In this document: positions 1 to 10,640 of the stretch, in pieces | How positions within the stretch are numbered: position 1 is the first letter of the stretch | Layout: the number at the start of each line of letters is the position of its first letter | Assembly (NCBI GenBank): GCA_037176725.1 | Contig: JAZBRS010000020.1 | Span: 57,626,001-57,690,000 of the forward strand | Reading direction: 5' to 3' | DNA from: Posidonia oceanica | Taxonomy: Eukaryota > Streptophyta > Magnoliopsida > Alismatales > Posidoniaceae | Length of the DNA: 64,000 nucleotides | The notes under the pieces: generated by a model | What the model was told of the DNA's origin: nothing | The model's database searches: none | What the model saw: only the letters and a program-made list of their open reading frames with translations | Program-made: the position numbers and the translations under genes

Positions 1-2268
1 TAGTTTCGAGTCCTTGAAGACTATATTCCTCCGCTCGTATCCTTTGATGATCTCTTGGGCTATTTCAAAGGGATCTGCCTCGCCATTCTACTCTTGGGGT
101 TGACCTTCTCCTGGGAGGAAATTGAAGTATTTGAGGAGCTCCACGTCATTTGCCTCGCCTTCCCTATCTTGTATTGCTTCTATTGGGAATTCTCATTCTA
201 CGGATCCCTGTTCAGAGCATATCTCAAACTCATTGCTTTCCGCAATGGAGGAAACCAACCCCAGCTCTGATTCGAGTAGGCAAATGGACACAGTCTCGGC
301 CTCTGATGGACTACCTTCTGCCTCCAGGTTCGCCACTGAATGATGAGGCGGAGGGTTCTAGTGTATTTGTTACTTGTGTTGTCCTGTCCTGGCCTCTTTC
401 AACCTGTCTTTGAGGGTTGACCACATTATTTCTCCCTTATCATTTAGATCATATATTCTGTCCTTTAACACATAACATTCCTTGAGTGTGTGCCCATTTT
501 TCTGGTGATATGCACAGTACTTGGACATGTTCGTGTTGGGAGCGTTTGGCTTTGGCACTGGGAGTTGCAAGTCCTCACTTTCGACCAGCATTCTGAAGAT
601 GTCTGGAATTGTCTTTGGAAGTGGTGGGTAGCTCTGTCTTCTTGGTCCTCTAGGTGCCTATGGTGGAGGAACATTGTGGTAGTCCCTCTGCCCTTGTGGT
701 GGTGCTTTGTATTGATTACTGTTTGCCCCTATTGGGCATTGATTGGGGAGTTAGAGTGCTGGGGTTGAAACTATTGGAGTGGCTGCCTCTGCTGTTCTGC
801 TTGTTGATATTGAGGTTGCGGGAAATGTTGCCCCTTCCATCCCCTTTGGTTCTGCGTGGTTACCTGTGCCATGCTGCCAGTGACACCTTCTATTGTATGC
901 CCCCACAGTCTTCTTCCTGTTCTTTGCTTTGAGCTCCAGGAATGGTAGCTCTTCTTTGTTGCGCATCACTTTTGCGGCCCGCTCGTATAATTACGGATAG
1001 GTGTGGAAGTCACCTACCAACAGTACGGTCCTGAGTGCTCCCGTGGTATTTCTTGCAATTATCTCCACGGCTTGGCCTTCAGGTATGTAGCACTCTGACC
1101 GAGCGGCCATGTCCCTCCATTGGCTAGCGAAGGTGACGAAATCCTCGTTTGGCCTCATCCTCTTAGCCGTGAGGTTGCTTGCAGTGGGTTTGCGTGGCAC
1201 CCGGTGACTACATTGATTTAGAAATTTTTCCTCAATTATCCTAAAATCCTAGAGATCATAGGAAGTCAGGGTGTCGAACCACTTTAAGGCTTCTCCCTCA
1301 AGCATCTTGAAGAAGAGGTATGCGGTGAGCCCAGTGTCATAACGGTACGGTAGAGTATCCATAGTGAAGGCAGCTATGTGATTCCTGGGATCCTTTGTTC
1401 CGTTATATCTCCTCATCTTTGGCATTTTAAACCCTAGGGGAAGGACGAAATGAAGGAACTTGGAGATGTCGTAGTCGATGGGTGTCTTTGAAGTGACTCC
1501 GGCCTCTGCTAGCGCTTCGGCAATCATCCTTTTGAGATCTGTCCCTGGTATGGCATATTGCCCCTGGCTCGGGTGTCTGTGTGTCTGTGGGAATGGCGGT
1601 AATGATGGGTTATGTTGTGGGGGAAAGAAGGATGACTGGGGTCGTGTAGGGTAGTATGGTGTGTTAATAGGAGGTTATTGTGGATGGAAGAACGATGATG
1701 GAAGTGGAGTGGGGTAGTATTATGTATTAGCGGGGGGTTGTGGTATGTATGGGGTTGTATATGGCGGAGTTGGATGGATGTAAGGGTAGGTGGTCGTCGT
1801 GTGGTATGGTGGGTAGGAACCTTGGTTAGGGAAGGTAGGGTCTGGTATGGCATGCGTATAGACTGGTGTATGGAATAAGTGATTGTGGTGTTCTTGGAGG
1901 GTCGAGGTTTGTGGGCTTGTGTAGGTGAAGTGTTGTTGAGCCAAGGACTGCCGAACCTCGTGTGTTTCCTCCTCAGTTGGATGAGAGGTAGTCACAACGA
2001 GAGGCACTACATGGGAAGTCAACTCCAGACGTGTAAGCTCAGGCTGAGTGTCCCATGTTTGCGAATGATTCGTCTCTCTTCCTTCTTCGGTATTGTAATC
2101 GAAGGGGATGGAGACGTGCGGGAACTGTTGCCGTCCCGTTGCTTGTGAGAACCGAGGGGTTCTCGACCCTTCTGCTTGTGGAGTTGAGTCCTTGTAAAAG
2201 AATCCATCTGGGACTGGGGTCTGTTGCACTATGGAGGTGGAGGTAGATGATGTGCCAGTGTATTCCAT
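1..2268 (-). pseudogene. R1 gag, decayed
   Basis: Gag forms the capsid/nucleocapsid of the retrotransposon particle. The ATG at 2266-2268 opens a 182-residue Ser/Thr/Pro-rich N-terminal part ending near 1720. The capsid core follows in other frames: about 1249-1527 (motif RRYNGTKDPRNHI, later KWFDTL) and 991-1200 (FASQWRDMAARSE). A zinc-binding motif CX2HX4HX4C lies at about 475-516 (first Cys in SKYCAYHQ). Gag-like reading continues to base 1 (EIAQEIIKGYERRN), so the gene is cut by the window edge. Frame changes and stops between these blocks make it non-functional. Order and spacing of the blocks follow the T1 gag, but the sequence is a different family. Confidence 0.75.
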
Positions 2269-2360
2269 TTTTTTCCTTTTTTTTTCTTTTCTTTTTTCTT
2301 TCTTTTCTTTTTTTCTTTCTTTCTATTTTTTTTCTTTCTTTTTCTTTCTTTTTTTTAGAC
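2269..2360. repeat. Polypyrimidine (CTTT-rich) tract
   Basis: About 80 bases of T with scattered C on the plus strand, so an A/G-rich leader just upstream of the R1 gag ATG on the minus strand. It is low-complexity sequence and probably length-variable. Confidence 0.8.
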
Positions 2361-4270
2361 TATTACACACTATTACAAGAGATTTAAAAGGAAATTACAA
2401 ACTCAATACACTAGTTAATACAGACTCGATGAATAAAGGAAAACAAACAGGAATAGTTTATGCCGTCACTCCTACAACCTGCGAACAGTAAAATTAAAAT
2501 CCTGCAAGCAAGGCACTCTGAAACGAAAAGATTTCCCTAATGTCGCCTGTAGAATAGGCGGCCAAACAAGCCGCCGTTTGTAATGGCGGCTGACCGAGGC
2601 GCCTTCTGAACAGGCGGTTATGCCTCTGTTCAGTCAGCAAACTAGGTCTGTCTTGGACAGACCACGCAACAATCAGGAAAAAAGGTGAAATGATGTTTCA
2701 AACAGAGTGCCGCTTTTACTTGTTTAAGTGTTTAATTAGTCGATTAATTAAACCTGCGTGTGTGTCACAAGTGAATGGGATTTTCACTTTCAAATACCAC
2801 TCCTTGACCTTCGTTAGGGTCCACCAAGAGGGGCCTAAATGGGGGGCTTGTCTCTCGAAAGAGGGACCCTCCACCTAGGATTCTGTCCTTAGGCTCGGCA
2901 CTTAGTCAAACCACAAAAACAACAAATAAACACAAAATATTAAAGTGTTAAGTATTTACCAAGTTTTAATATTGACTCAGAGAGAAAGAGGAGTCAATAA
3001 TAACACTTAGGACACCTTGAGATCTTGATCTAACTATTGCAATTAACACTGAGTATGGGAGAGCGACTTGCACTGGCCCGGGTTCGCTCAGGTTAATTGT
3101 TCTAGCTAGAGGAAGACTTCCTCAAGGAACTTTAACTTTAATATATAAACAAATTAGTTTCCACCTTAAGGGTGGACACAAACAAATCTAAAAACCGCTA
3201 AAAAAACTAAAACATAGTGGACAGGAATAGTTGTTTTTAAATTTTATGCAACTGCAGATCCAAAAATACAACACAAATTACAGGAAAAAACTAATGATTT
3301 ACAGTAAAAACGAACTGGAATAAGTCGCCTGTTTTAATGGCACCTCTGTTAGTCGCCTCCTGGAGGTGCGGCTAGGACAGATGCTCCTTGGACAGGTAGC
3401 TCAGTGCCAAAGTCTTCTGACTTTAGTAAAACAGACTCAGCTGTTGGAGCTTTGGGTTTTACTAATGTCAGAAACAGATATAAAAAGGAAAAAAAATGGA
3501 TAAAGGCTTGGGAGTTGTGAAAACCTAATCGCACAATCACCCAAACCAAAAACTACACCTAGATCTTATAAAAAAATAATGGAAAGGAAGGGAAGGAGTT
3601 ACTTACGTAGCACGGGGGTTGGCTAAAGCCGTGTCCCACCGTGATCGCCAGAGACCTATAGTGTGGAATTTGGGGGGGTGTTTAAGAAGACGTCGGCGCC
3701 TCCATGTACGTCGTCAACATTGTGTTGTGATCGCCACTTGCCTTTGGGTAGACAAGACACCTAGGGGAGATTATGAAGATGTGGGTTCTCGGACCACTAG
3801 ATCGACGGCTGAATGTTGTCTAGCAGCTCCCTTGTGTTTCGTAAGCGCTTTCCTTCCCTTCAAAACAAAATTAAAAAAATAATCTAGATCAGTTCAAGTG
3901 TAGTAGTCAGTAACAGAAGTGAACAAAATAACATGACTAAAAGAAACAGATACTAACCGGGGGTTGTTCCCCGCATGCACATGCTATGGGTCCTATGCTA
4001 AGGAATGTAAAACTGCAATGAAAAATTAGACTGGAGGAAGATACTCCCTTGCACCCTTATGCTGAATGCAATGAAGTTGAAAGGAGGCACGGTTGGAGCT
4101 CCGGCTTAGCTCGAGATCTCTGGAATGAAGATGGGAGTTGGGTTTCCCTCTTCTGAAGGTGGGAGATAGAGCTTCTGGGTTGAAGGCTCTAGCTCTGGAA
4201 GGTGGAGACTTAACACTAACAGGGGGATTCCTCTCTCAAAAATTCCAACCCTCAAACCACTAGCCTAGGG
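2361..4270 (-). other. R1 leader / LTR-derived non-coding sequence
   Basis: No convincing coding sequence. It contains short GC-rich inverted repeats of the same kind as the array at 4340-4825: around 2530-2625 (GCCGCC, nine-base loop, GGCGGC) and around 3325-3375. The end of the LTR and the primer site should lie here, but I could not fix them. Confidence 0.5.
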
Positions 4271-4274
4271 GGTC

Positions 4275-4282
4275 TATTTATA
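4275..4282 (-). promoter_or_regulatory. Probable TATA box of the R1 LTR
   Basis: The minus strand reads CTATAAATAGACCC, a good plant TATA box (TATAAATA) in the transcription direction of R1. The inverted-repeat array lies directly upstream, as expected for U3. No transcription data were available. Confidence 0.5.
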
Positions 4283-4339
4283 GACTCTAGGGGTGAAGAC
4301 GGTTGGAATTCAGAAAATTCTAGAAGAAAAGTGGCAGTT

Positions 4340-4825
4340 AGGGTTAGTCGCCTGTTGAGGTGGCGACTAAGGCTAGCAACTGCCCAGTCAAACATGAAAA
4401 ACTGTGGGAACGAGGCCACGACTCTTAGTCGCCAGTTGAGTTGGCGCCTAACGGTCAAGGGGGTCGTGGGAAACAATCGTGGAAAAGCGGTTCAAAGGAG
4501 GCCACGATCGTTAGTCGTCGATGGAGTTGGCGTCTAACGGTTGAGGATCGTGGGAGATAACCACTGCAGTTCCACGACCGCTTAGTCGCCGGTTTAGTTG
4601 GCACCTAAGGGTTGAGGGGATTGTGGGAGATAACCACCAACACAACTGTCAAAGGTGGTTAAATGGAACCCACGACTGTTAGTCGCTTATTAAGATGATG
4701 CCTATATCAGTCGCCCATAATGATGACGGCTAGATTAGTCGCCAATAAGGATGACGTCAAGATCAGTCGCCATTTGACTGAGCGCCTATTATGTTTGCCT
4801 CCTTAGTTGGCTACTAACAAGCTCA
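4340..4825. repeat. Inverted-repeat array, TTAGTCGCC...GGCGNCTAA
   Basis: Units pair TAGTCGCC with GGCG(A/C/T)CTAA across a loop of about 8-10 bases that often reads GTTGAGTT. The first units begin near 4347, 4428, 4512, 4583 and 4681 (70-100 bp apart). After that the half-units come every 28-33 bp in degraded form. Spacers in the first part carry TCGTGG and CCACGA, themselves inverted. The array lies just upstream of the probable R1 TATA box. Confidence 0.75.
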
Positions 4826-5419
4826 AGTCATTTCCAGCCCTTCCTTCTAGGTTTTGGCTAGAGAAAACAAGATAGAAGGCCGGGAAACTACAAATAGTCT
4901 ATGAAATCAAGAAGGCATCTCTGTTAACTCAAATCTGCCATGAATCTAAGCAAAAGTAAAGGATACTCAGGGTACTCAGACTTGCCATGAGCCTGAGTGA
5001 GTTAGCTCTGCCACAGCCAACAACCTAAGTCAAGCCCGGATCAAGTGATGCTTTGAAGAAATCAAGGAACATCTGGAAGATGTGCTATCAAAACCTAGGT
5101 ATGTGATTTGAGGGGCCTCAAGGTTCTATCCTTAAAAGAACTCTCAGAAATGCGAAAATAGGATATCTACAAACTTAAGTCCGTAGACACTCCATTCTGA
5201 CAACCTGGAAGTTGGTGGTTTTCTCCTGCAGGCTCGTTTGGACTCTGGAATGGCACTCTTTTTCAAATTAATCCATTTCAACCCCAAAACCAAACCTAAA
5301 ACCTCACCTAAACCCCAAAGCCTTAACCCAAGCCTTTTACATATTTTTAAACCCTTTCTAAGCCCAAGCCCAAGCCCTTTTCAGCCTTTTGCTTCCTGGG
5401 TATGTTGTATGCTGGAATA

Positions 5420-7710
5420 GGTAGCGTCTAACGTTGGACGCGTCCTGTGCTAGCGTCCAACGTTGGACGCCTTCTGCTCTAGCGTCCAATGACTCAGTTG
5501 CAGCAGCGGCTGCTCCGCCACCTTCGGCTCACCTCCTGTCCACTCCACCGCCCCTCCGCACTTACTACCCGTCCCCTCTTGCACTCCAGGCCATCCACTA
5601 GCTGCCAAGGCCGAGTTACTCCACTTACTAGCCATCTTTTCCTCCCCAGCCCGTTTTCCGCTCTCTACACCCTCACTGCCAACAGCCGCTTCTGTCAGCC
5701 ACCGCCGTGACTTCGTCGGCTGTTTGACATGCCCACACCCATGCCTGCCATTCCTCGTGCCTTCCTCTCACCCAGAGCCCCTGCCAAGTCTGCCAATTCC
5801 CTCTGCATCTGCTGCCATTTGCACCCAAACCCATGCAACCCAACACAAAACCAATGCCAAACAGCCTTCTTCCCAAGCACACATAGACCAGCACAGCCAC
5901 TCCCTCTACAATTCGACCACTTCGGTGCGGAGAGCAAAGACCCACCTTCACTCCCATACCTTCAGCGCCCTCTCCCGTGCCCCCAGCTAGCCGCACGAGC
6001 TCGCTGGAGTCAGCCTGCCGCCAACTTCCACAGTGCCGGTGAAGGAGTGCGACACGCCGTTTCAAGCCGCAGCGAGGTTAGTTCTCCATCCCTGTAGCTC
6101 ATGCATGATAGGTTGAATGTTTCCATATGCTTTCGATGCTTCCTAGCACAGCACACACCCCTCCTCGCCTTGGTTTTCCGACCGCGAGGAGGATGAGGTG
6201 GGTGGAGCAATCCACCTGCCTAATCTTGGCACCAAGCATACCACCATGCTTGTTGTCAATCACACTTGCTTTCTAGCAAGTTTGTTTGAGGTTTTGGATC
6301 CATTTGACCATCGTTCTTGGCCAGGAGGATCTTTAGTCCATTGGATGCCTAGGCTGGTGCGTCCAATGTTGGACGCGGTAGTAGCCAGCATCCAACACCT
6401 TGCCTTGTTTGCCTTGCTCTTGCTTTAAAGTTTGCCATGCTTTGCTGTTGCTTGCTTTTTGTGAATCCATGCTGCATGCCTTCTTTACGTGTTTTCAGAT
6501 GCTATGCCATGTTTGCCTTTCGTTTTGATCCTTGCTTGAATCATTTTGCATGCTTTAGATCTGTCTTGCTGTCTGCCTACGTTGGACGCCTGGGTGAGCC
6601 GCGTCCAACGTTGGACACTGGTTCATCCAGCGTCCAACATGTCTGCTTGCTCTATTTGCTGCCATGCTTGCACCATGCCTCTTTTCGATATTTATTCATG
6701 ATCCATGTATGCTTAGAGATGCTTGGCCCCTATGGCAACCATGCTTAGGCTTGCTAATGTCCTCTTAAGTTGCATGCTATCTTTTTCTTGGTTTCTATCC
6801 TTACTTCTATGCATGCTCTTTCTCACTTGTCTCTCATGGATTATATGCTTGTTATGTATGCTTTTTTTCTTGATCTGGCATGTCATCAGTAGCTTGCATG
6901 CATGTTAAGTGGGGTTTAGAGCTGAGCTCCCCTTTGTGCAGGTAAGTTTGCATTCTGCAGGCGTTGGACGCTGCTGTCACCGGCGTCTAACGTTCCTGCT
7001 CTTCTGCTTTGCTTTTAGGTGTTTGCATGTTGCTCTGATATGCATGCTTGCATGTTTCCTGTGTTTCTATGCATGCTTAGCCTTCGTTGCAATTGTTCTT
7101 CAGCTTTCATTGATCATATGCTAATTTTTATGCAAGTTCTTGTGTGTTTGTGCCTCCCAGTGCGTTGTACGCTGCTGACCCAGGCGTCCAACATTGGACG
7201 CCGATTCAGCTCGCGTCCAACGCTCTGGTTGAGCTTCATGCCTGGCACATGTTGCAGATGGTGAGTTTCTTGGTTTCTTTTGTATCCTTTGCTTGCATGC
7301 TTAGTCTATGCTTGTCTCCAGTAGCCCAAATGCATGTTTCCATATTTTGTTTATCCTCTGTATGCCTGTTTACTTTGCTGTCCCTTCTGGTCTGTGTTGG
7401 ACGCCAGCCCCCTTGGCGTCTAACGTTGGACGCCATGCCCATGGGCGTCCAACGCCCTGCTTGCATTGATTGCTGTTCTTTGCTTGCCCCTTGCTCTGAA
7501 TCTGCTTCTGTTTGGCTCTCCTGTTTGCCCTGCATGTCATGTAGTAGTTCTATTGCATTTCTGCATCTGCATTGCATCTATATAGTTAGAATGCACCCTT
7601 TTTGAAAATTACATGCTGTTTGCCTCCAGCAGGTGTTCGACGCCAGCAATGCCAGCATCCAACATTGGACGTCGGTGTTGCCAGCGTCCAACGCTTGCAG
7701 TTGGCTGAAG
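5420..7710. repeat. Double-hairpin loci in the T2 5' LTR
   Basis: Loci begin near 5420, 6340, 6575, 6957, 7163, 7395 and 7628. The general form is GTTGGACGC, a short loop, GCGTCCAACGTTGGACGC, a short loop, GCGTCCAAC. Loops are about 8-13 bases. The central 18 bases are a perfect palindrome when unmutated. Sequence between loci is unlike from one interval to the next, apart from many GCATGC/TTGC words. Confidence 0.85.
6942..6947 (+). other. Splice-donor-like site in the T2 LTR
   Basis: CAG followed by GTAAGT, the plant donor consensus, 10-20 bases before a hairpin locus. The other LTR reads GTGAGT here, still consensus. Use as a splice site is not shown. Confidence 0.25.
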
Positions 7711-7813
7711 TGAGGTTTTAAAACACCGATTTGGTTTCGTTCGCCGTTTTTTGTGTTTTATCGCCTCTTATGCCTACTGCAATCCCCATGCATGCTACCT
7801 GACCCCCGTTTTG

Positions 7814-7818
7814 GTTTT
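7814..7818. repeat. T1 target-site duplication, left copy (GTTTT)
   Basis: GTTTT directly precedes the TG of T1 and is repeated after its CA at 34948-34952. The intact T2 LTR has a single GTTTT at the matching place. Confidence 0.95.
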
Positions 7819-8509
7819 TGTAGTAATCCCGGTGCTCAGATCGTCCATGCACACTGCCAAAGCTCGCATGCACCGATCAGAATCAGGCTCACTATAAGCG
7901 ACTATGTCCGAGAAGGAAGACTTAACTCGAAAACATTTAAAAAAAGGAAAAAAGGGGAAAAGAGAAGAAGATAAGACAAAATCGGAGTCGCCACCAAGTC
8001 TTTTAGATCGGGAGACAAGGAAAATCGGGGGAATGCGTGAATAATCATGCAAAACCAAGCAAAAGATGCAATGCAAGGCAATGCAGAAGAAATGGGATGC
8101 AAATGAATGCGAATGATGTGACTCGTGCCTAGGATAAGGGCGATATGGTCATTGTGGGCCAAGAGAGAGGGCAAGGACTCCTGTTACGCGTGGGGAAGGT
8201 GTTAGGCACCCCCGACACGCTCGAGAATCGGTCTTTCTAGGCTTACGCTCGCATACGCAGGGAAACGCAGACTTTGAATGCCTAAGTGCTAATGAATGCC
8301 TATCTAAATGCTCAAAGGTGTGCTCTAAGTGACGAATGCAATGCAAGAAAGTAAACGTGCAATCTAAGTGCTCAGCAACGCTGTCTGTGTTCCGAACCTG
8401 GCGGAACCTGGCTTGTGAGAACTCCAGGCAATAAGCATCATTGCCCTATATGCAAATGCAGGCGATAAAACAAAATAGCGGTGAAAACAGGCAATGCGGG
8501 CGACATGCA

Positions 8510-9440
8510 AGAGGAAATAACGCAAAACACGCAAAACGGTGCGAGAAACGATGTCGACACGCAAAACGATGCAAGAACGAAACCGACATGCAAAACGGTG
8601 CAAGAAACGAGGTCGACACGCAAAACAATGCAAGAAACAAGAACGGCACGCAAAATGGTGCAAGAAAACAAAGCAGCACGCAAAACGATGCGAGAAAACA
8701 AAGTGGCACGCAAAATAGTGCAGGAAAACAAAGCAGCATGCAAAACGGTGCCAGAAGACAAAGCGGCACGCAAAACGATGCAAGAAACAGGGCTGGGCAC
8801 GCAAAATGGGGCAAGAAAGAAAGCGGCACGCGAAACGATGCAAGAAAACAAAGCAAGCGCAGAAAACAATGCAAGGAAACAAGGCGGCACGCAAAACGGT
8901 GCGAGAAACAAAGTAGTACGCAAAACGATGCAAGAAAACGAAACGGCACGCAAAATGGTGCAGGAAAACAAAGTGGCATGCAAAACGGTGCAAGAAACAG
9001 GTCGACACACGAAACGGTGCAAGAAAACAAAGCAAGCGCGCAAAACAATGCAAGGAAATAATACGGCACACAAAACGGTGCGAGAAACAAAGTGGCACGC
9101 AAAACGATACAAGAAAACGAAACGGCACGCAAAACGGTGCAGGAAAACAAAGCGACACGCAAAATGGTGTAGGAAAACAAAGCGGCATGCAAAACGGTGC
9201 AAGAAAACAGAACGGCACGCAAAACGATGCGGGAAGCAGAGCGGCATGCGAAACGGTGCGAGAAAACAAAGCGGCATGCGAAACGGTGTAGGAAAACAAA
9301 GCGGCATGCAAAACGGTGCAAGAAGACAAGTGGCACGCAAAACGGTGCGAGAAAACAAAGCGGCACGCAAAACGGTGCAGGAAAACAAAGCAGCACGCAA
9401 AACAGTGCGAGAAATAAAGCGAAAAGGAGTGCGCAAAAGC
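8510..9440. repeat. 30-bp minisatellite in the T1 3' LTR
   Basis: About 30 copies of a unit near 30 bp: GCAAAACGGTGCAAGAAAAC followed by AAAGCGGCAC. Each unit holds GCAC, an eight-base loop, GTGC as a short inverted repeat. Because the unit is a multiple of three, it is open in several frames on both strands; the resulting long ORFs are not taken as genes. Confidence 0.9.
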
Positions 9441-9699
9441 CATGCAATGCGAATGATATGCAAAAGATGCTGCCGAAGTTCAAGAGGACTTACCTTGGAA
9501 ATCTGACGCTTGATCTGAAATCTGATTGGTCCATGCTGAAGAATGCTCTGTCGGGGTCGCCTAGGTAGCTTACTTGAGAAGATCCAACGGCCGGATCTGA
9601 AGATATCTAGACTTCAAGGCGGGAGGCCAGAAAAGGGGAGAGGATAAGATCTAAGTGTAGAAGGGGCCTAAGGGGTGTGCAAAACAGGTCCTTCCGTGT

Positions 9700-10640
9700 A
9701 AACGGGAGCTAAGAGTGCCTGAGTGTGTGCAAGAGATGCCGGATGCAAGGATGCAGTGCGTGCAGAATGCAAGAAGAGACTTAGGGATGACTTTTTCAGA
9801 AAAAAGGGACCTACATGCAATTTTGAAAAAGATGGGGGTCTTAATGCAATTTTACAAAATGCAGGGTTCAAATGCAAATTTTCCAGGGCAGCCATGCATC
9901 AGGACAGGTTTCGAAGTTGAATGGTAAGTCGACATGCAATTTTGGAATCAACAGGGTTTAAAATGCAATTTTTCCAGCAAAACAAGGGTTTGAGTGGTCT
10001 GGAATGCAAACAGGGGCCTATATATTTTTCAAACATGTAGGGGCAAAAATGCAATTTTATAAGCAAACTATGCATTTAAATACATACTGTGAGCATGCAG
10101 ATGACCTATATGCAATTTTCAAGTCATGCAGGGTAAGAAATGCAATTTTATAAGCAAAATATGCATTTAAATGACCAACAGAGGATCTATATGCAATTTT
10201 TAAATCATACAGGGTCAGAAATGCAATTTTATAAGCAAAATATGCATTTAAATGTATGATGTGCATCATGAAGGACCTATATGCAAAAATCAGATACTGT
10301 GAGGGAAAATAATGCAATGCAGTAAGAAAAATAGACAAATAAAACCTAAGTTAACAGATCAGAGGATTAAATTGCAAATAAGGAAAGTAACAGGGACCAG
10401 AAATGCAATATAACAAGGTAAAATATGTGCATTTAAATCAGATTAACATCAGGAGGACTAACATGCAATTAATTGATTTTTGGATTTTTTCCATGCAATT
10501 TCATATGATTTTAATTCAGAATTAAATGAATTTTAAACGATGGCAGGACTGGAAAGCAATAAAACAAAAATAGAAGGCGAAAATGCAATATTTGGCAAAA
10601 ATAGCTAACTAAGAGGAAATAAAAGCACAGTAAAACCATA
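9700..10640. repeat. ATGCAATTTT-word repeats in the T1 3' LTR
   Basis: The word ATGCAATTTT recurs many times at irregular steps of about 30-60 bp, often with GGACCTAT before it and (A/T)GCAGGG after it. Around 10060-10255 a block with GCAATTTTATAAGCAAA and ATGCATTTAAAT is repeated about every 60-70 bp. It is repeated in the other LTR at about 30890-31800, with one block fewer. Confidence 0.8.

Larger units (their letters stand above)
1..5181 (-). mobile_element. R1: remnant of a Tat/Ogre-like Ty3 retrotransposon (5' part)
   Basis: Read on the minus strand, this holds an LTR promoter part (TATA-like box near 4280, inverted-repeat array upstream of it), a non-coding leader and a decayed gag that runs out of the window at position 1. 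The gag zinc-binding motif is of the CX2HX4HX4C type also seen in T1 and T2, which places it in the Tat/Ogre group (inference). The LTR edges and primer site were not found, and the right edge is simply where T2 begins. Confidence 0.7.
5182..7818 (+). repeat. T2 5' LTR, left part
   Basis: Matches 52459-55120 of the other T2 LTR from its first bases (GTAGACAC, TCCATTCTGACA) to the T1 insertion point. It contains a C-rich segment around 5480-6080 and the double-hairpin loci built on GCGTCCAACGTTGGACGC, with an exact copy at 5453-5470. One hairpin present in the other LTR is missing near 6960. Confidence 0.9.

Noticed and set aside
3060..3110. tRNA-like sequence (CCCGGGTTCGCTCAGG)
   Set aside because: Only a T-loop-like word; no cloverleaf could be drawn and no CCA end lies at an LTR edge.
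5673..6097. ORFs of 122-130 codons in the T2 LTR on both strands (also near 52740-53329)
   Set aside because: C-rich low-complexity region in an LTR; frames differ between the two LTRs.
8364..9506. Long overlapping ORFs (up to 359 codons) on both strands in the T1 LTR, and the same at 29632-30722
   Set aside because: They are translations of the 30-bp array, whose length is a multiple of three. Composition is repetitive and the frames are open on both strands.
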